A stretch of 6,017 nucleotides of DNA from assembly GCA_964392945.1 (NCBI GenBank), contig CAYMSH010000392.1:1-6017 (forward strand). Reading direction: 5' to 3'. Source of the stretch: BS750m-G57 sp964392945 (GTDB lineage Bacteria > Planctomycetota > Phycisphaerae > SM23-33). Positions 5,788 through 6,017 of this stretch are shown in pieces. Both the position numbers and the translations under genes were made by a program. Every line of letters begins with the position of its first letter. Position 1 is the stretch's first letter. The notes beneath the pieces were generated by a model. That model was not told the DNA's origin. It searched no databases and worked only from the letters and a program-made list of their open reading frames with translations.

Positions 5788-5948
5788 TGGTTCATACATG
5801 ACTTGCGGATCCCTGATTGTGATTCGCCGATTGCGCTGCACCCGCCATGGCGCCGTTGTCGCCTCCCGCGGGTCACCGACGCCTGATGACTAATCGTTCG
5901 CCGCGGTTTTCCGATTACCGAACATTGTCCGGTAACCCACAGCCGTGC

Positions 5949-5977
5949 TTGCAAATGTCTTTCCTTGCGAATATCAT
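5949..5977 (+). promoter_or_regulatory. Candidate promoter of the gene starting at 5999
   Basis: TTGCAA (5949-5954) and TATCAT (5972-5977, five of six to consensus) are 17 nt apart. Predicted start is near 5984, leaving a very short leader that begins just before the Shine-Dalgarno GGAAGGA (5985-5991). Confidence 0.5.
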
Positions 5978-5998
5978 CTTCCGTGGAAGGACGCAACT

Positions 5999-6017
5999 AT
6001 GGACGTAGTTATCAATC
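5999..6017 (+). CDS. Start of an unidentified gene (3' partial)
   Basis: ATG 5999 is preceded by a strong Shine-Dalgarno, GGAAGGA (5985-5991), with 7 nt spacing, and by a well-spaced promoter. Only six codons (MDVVIN) are inside the window, too few to identify the product. The promoter suggests it is transcribed independently of recA. Confidence 0.5.

Larger units (their letters stand above)
5671..5998. other. Gene-free, repeat-rich intergenic region downstream of recA
   Basis: These 328 nt contain no protein with gene-like composition on either strand and no T-run terminator after recA. They hold several short repeats. TTCGCCG occurs on the + strand at 5780-5786, 5823-5829 and 5897-5903, and its reverse complement at 5697-5703. 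GTGATTCGCCG is repeated exactly at 5776-5786 and 5819-5829. TTAGTAATCAG (5678-5688) recurs inverted with one mismatch at 5883-5893. A 6-bp inverted repeat, TTACCG/CGGTAA, lies at 5915-5935. The last 50 nt carry the promoter of the next gene. Confidence 0.7.

Noticed and set aside
5740..5790. tRNA or CRISPR repeat in the hairpin cluster after recA
   Set aside because: No tRNA acceptor/anticodon/T-arm pattern or CCA-like end is present, and the two perfect hairpins differ in sequence and lack regular spacers, so neither a tRNA nor a CRISPR array fits.
5763..5996. 77-aa - strand reading frame in the gap after recA
   Set aside because: Its sequence is Arg/Ser/Gln-rich and domain-free, and it runs through palindromic repeats and the promoter of the next gene, so it is unlikely to be a real protein.

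Overview
The window looks like part of a GC-rich bacterial chromosome, most likely from the Planctomycetota and perhaps a Phycisphaerae-type lineage. The main reason is the first gene, which joins a Hanks-type Ser/Thr kinase, a membrane anchor, PD40 propeller repeats and an FGE/SUMF1-like module. That architecture, and a linker of the 'RRxETAKALGI...LDLGxGLKMKFVLIPAGKF' style, is characteristic of planctomycetes. The lineage is inferred from style, not from a marker-gene comparison. All recognised genes lie on the + strand.

Layout. (1) 2-2791: the kinase gene, cut at its 5' side by the window edge. (2) 2792-2941: a gap with a GC-rich hairpin just after the kinase stop, a good sigma70-type promoter and a 7-bp inverted repeat at the predicted transcription start. 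(3) 2942-3844: a PfkB/ribokinase-family kinase of unknown substrate. (4) 3862-4431: thpR (2H phosphoesterase, RNA 2',3'-cyclic phosphodiesterase, formerly ligT), 14 nt behind the PfkB gene and probably co-transcribed with it. (5) 4432-4578: an AT-rich gap with a possible weak terminator, an A-tract next to a candidate promoter, and a leader for recA. (6) 4579-5670: a complete recA with a lysine-rich N-terminal extension and a short C-terminal tail. (7) 5671-5998: about 330 nt with no gene, rich in small repeats and able to fold into a multi-arm structure. (8) 5999-6017: the first six codons of another gene, with its own promoter and Shine-Dalgarno sequence.

How the genes relate. recA supplies recombination and DNA-repair strand exchange. 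thpR belongs to RNA end metabolism and is known next to recA in some other bacteria (cinA-ligT-recA in Deinococcus), so this neighbourhood is conserved rather than novel. The PfkB kinase is an apparent metabolic partner in the same transcription unit with no obvious link to repair. The receptor-like kinase appears to be a separate unit that ends upstream.

I found no convincing new multi-gene system, mobile element, CRISPR array, tRNA or rRNA. The parts most worth a second look are the repeat-rich element downstream of recA, the degenerate FGE active site of the kinase fusion, and the repeated motifs flanking the recA promoter.
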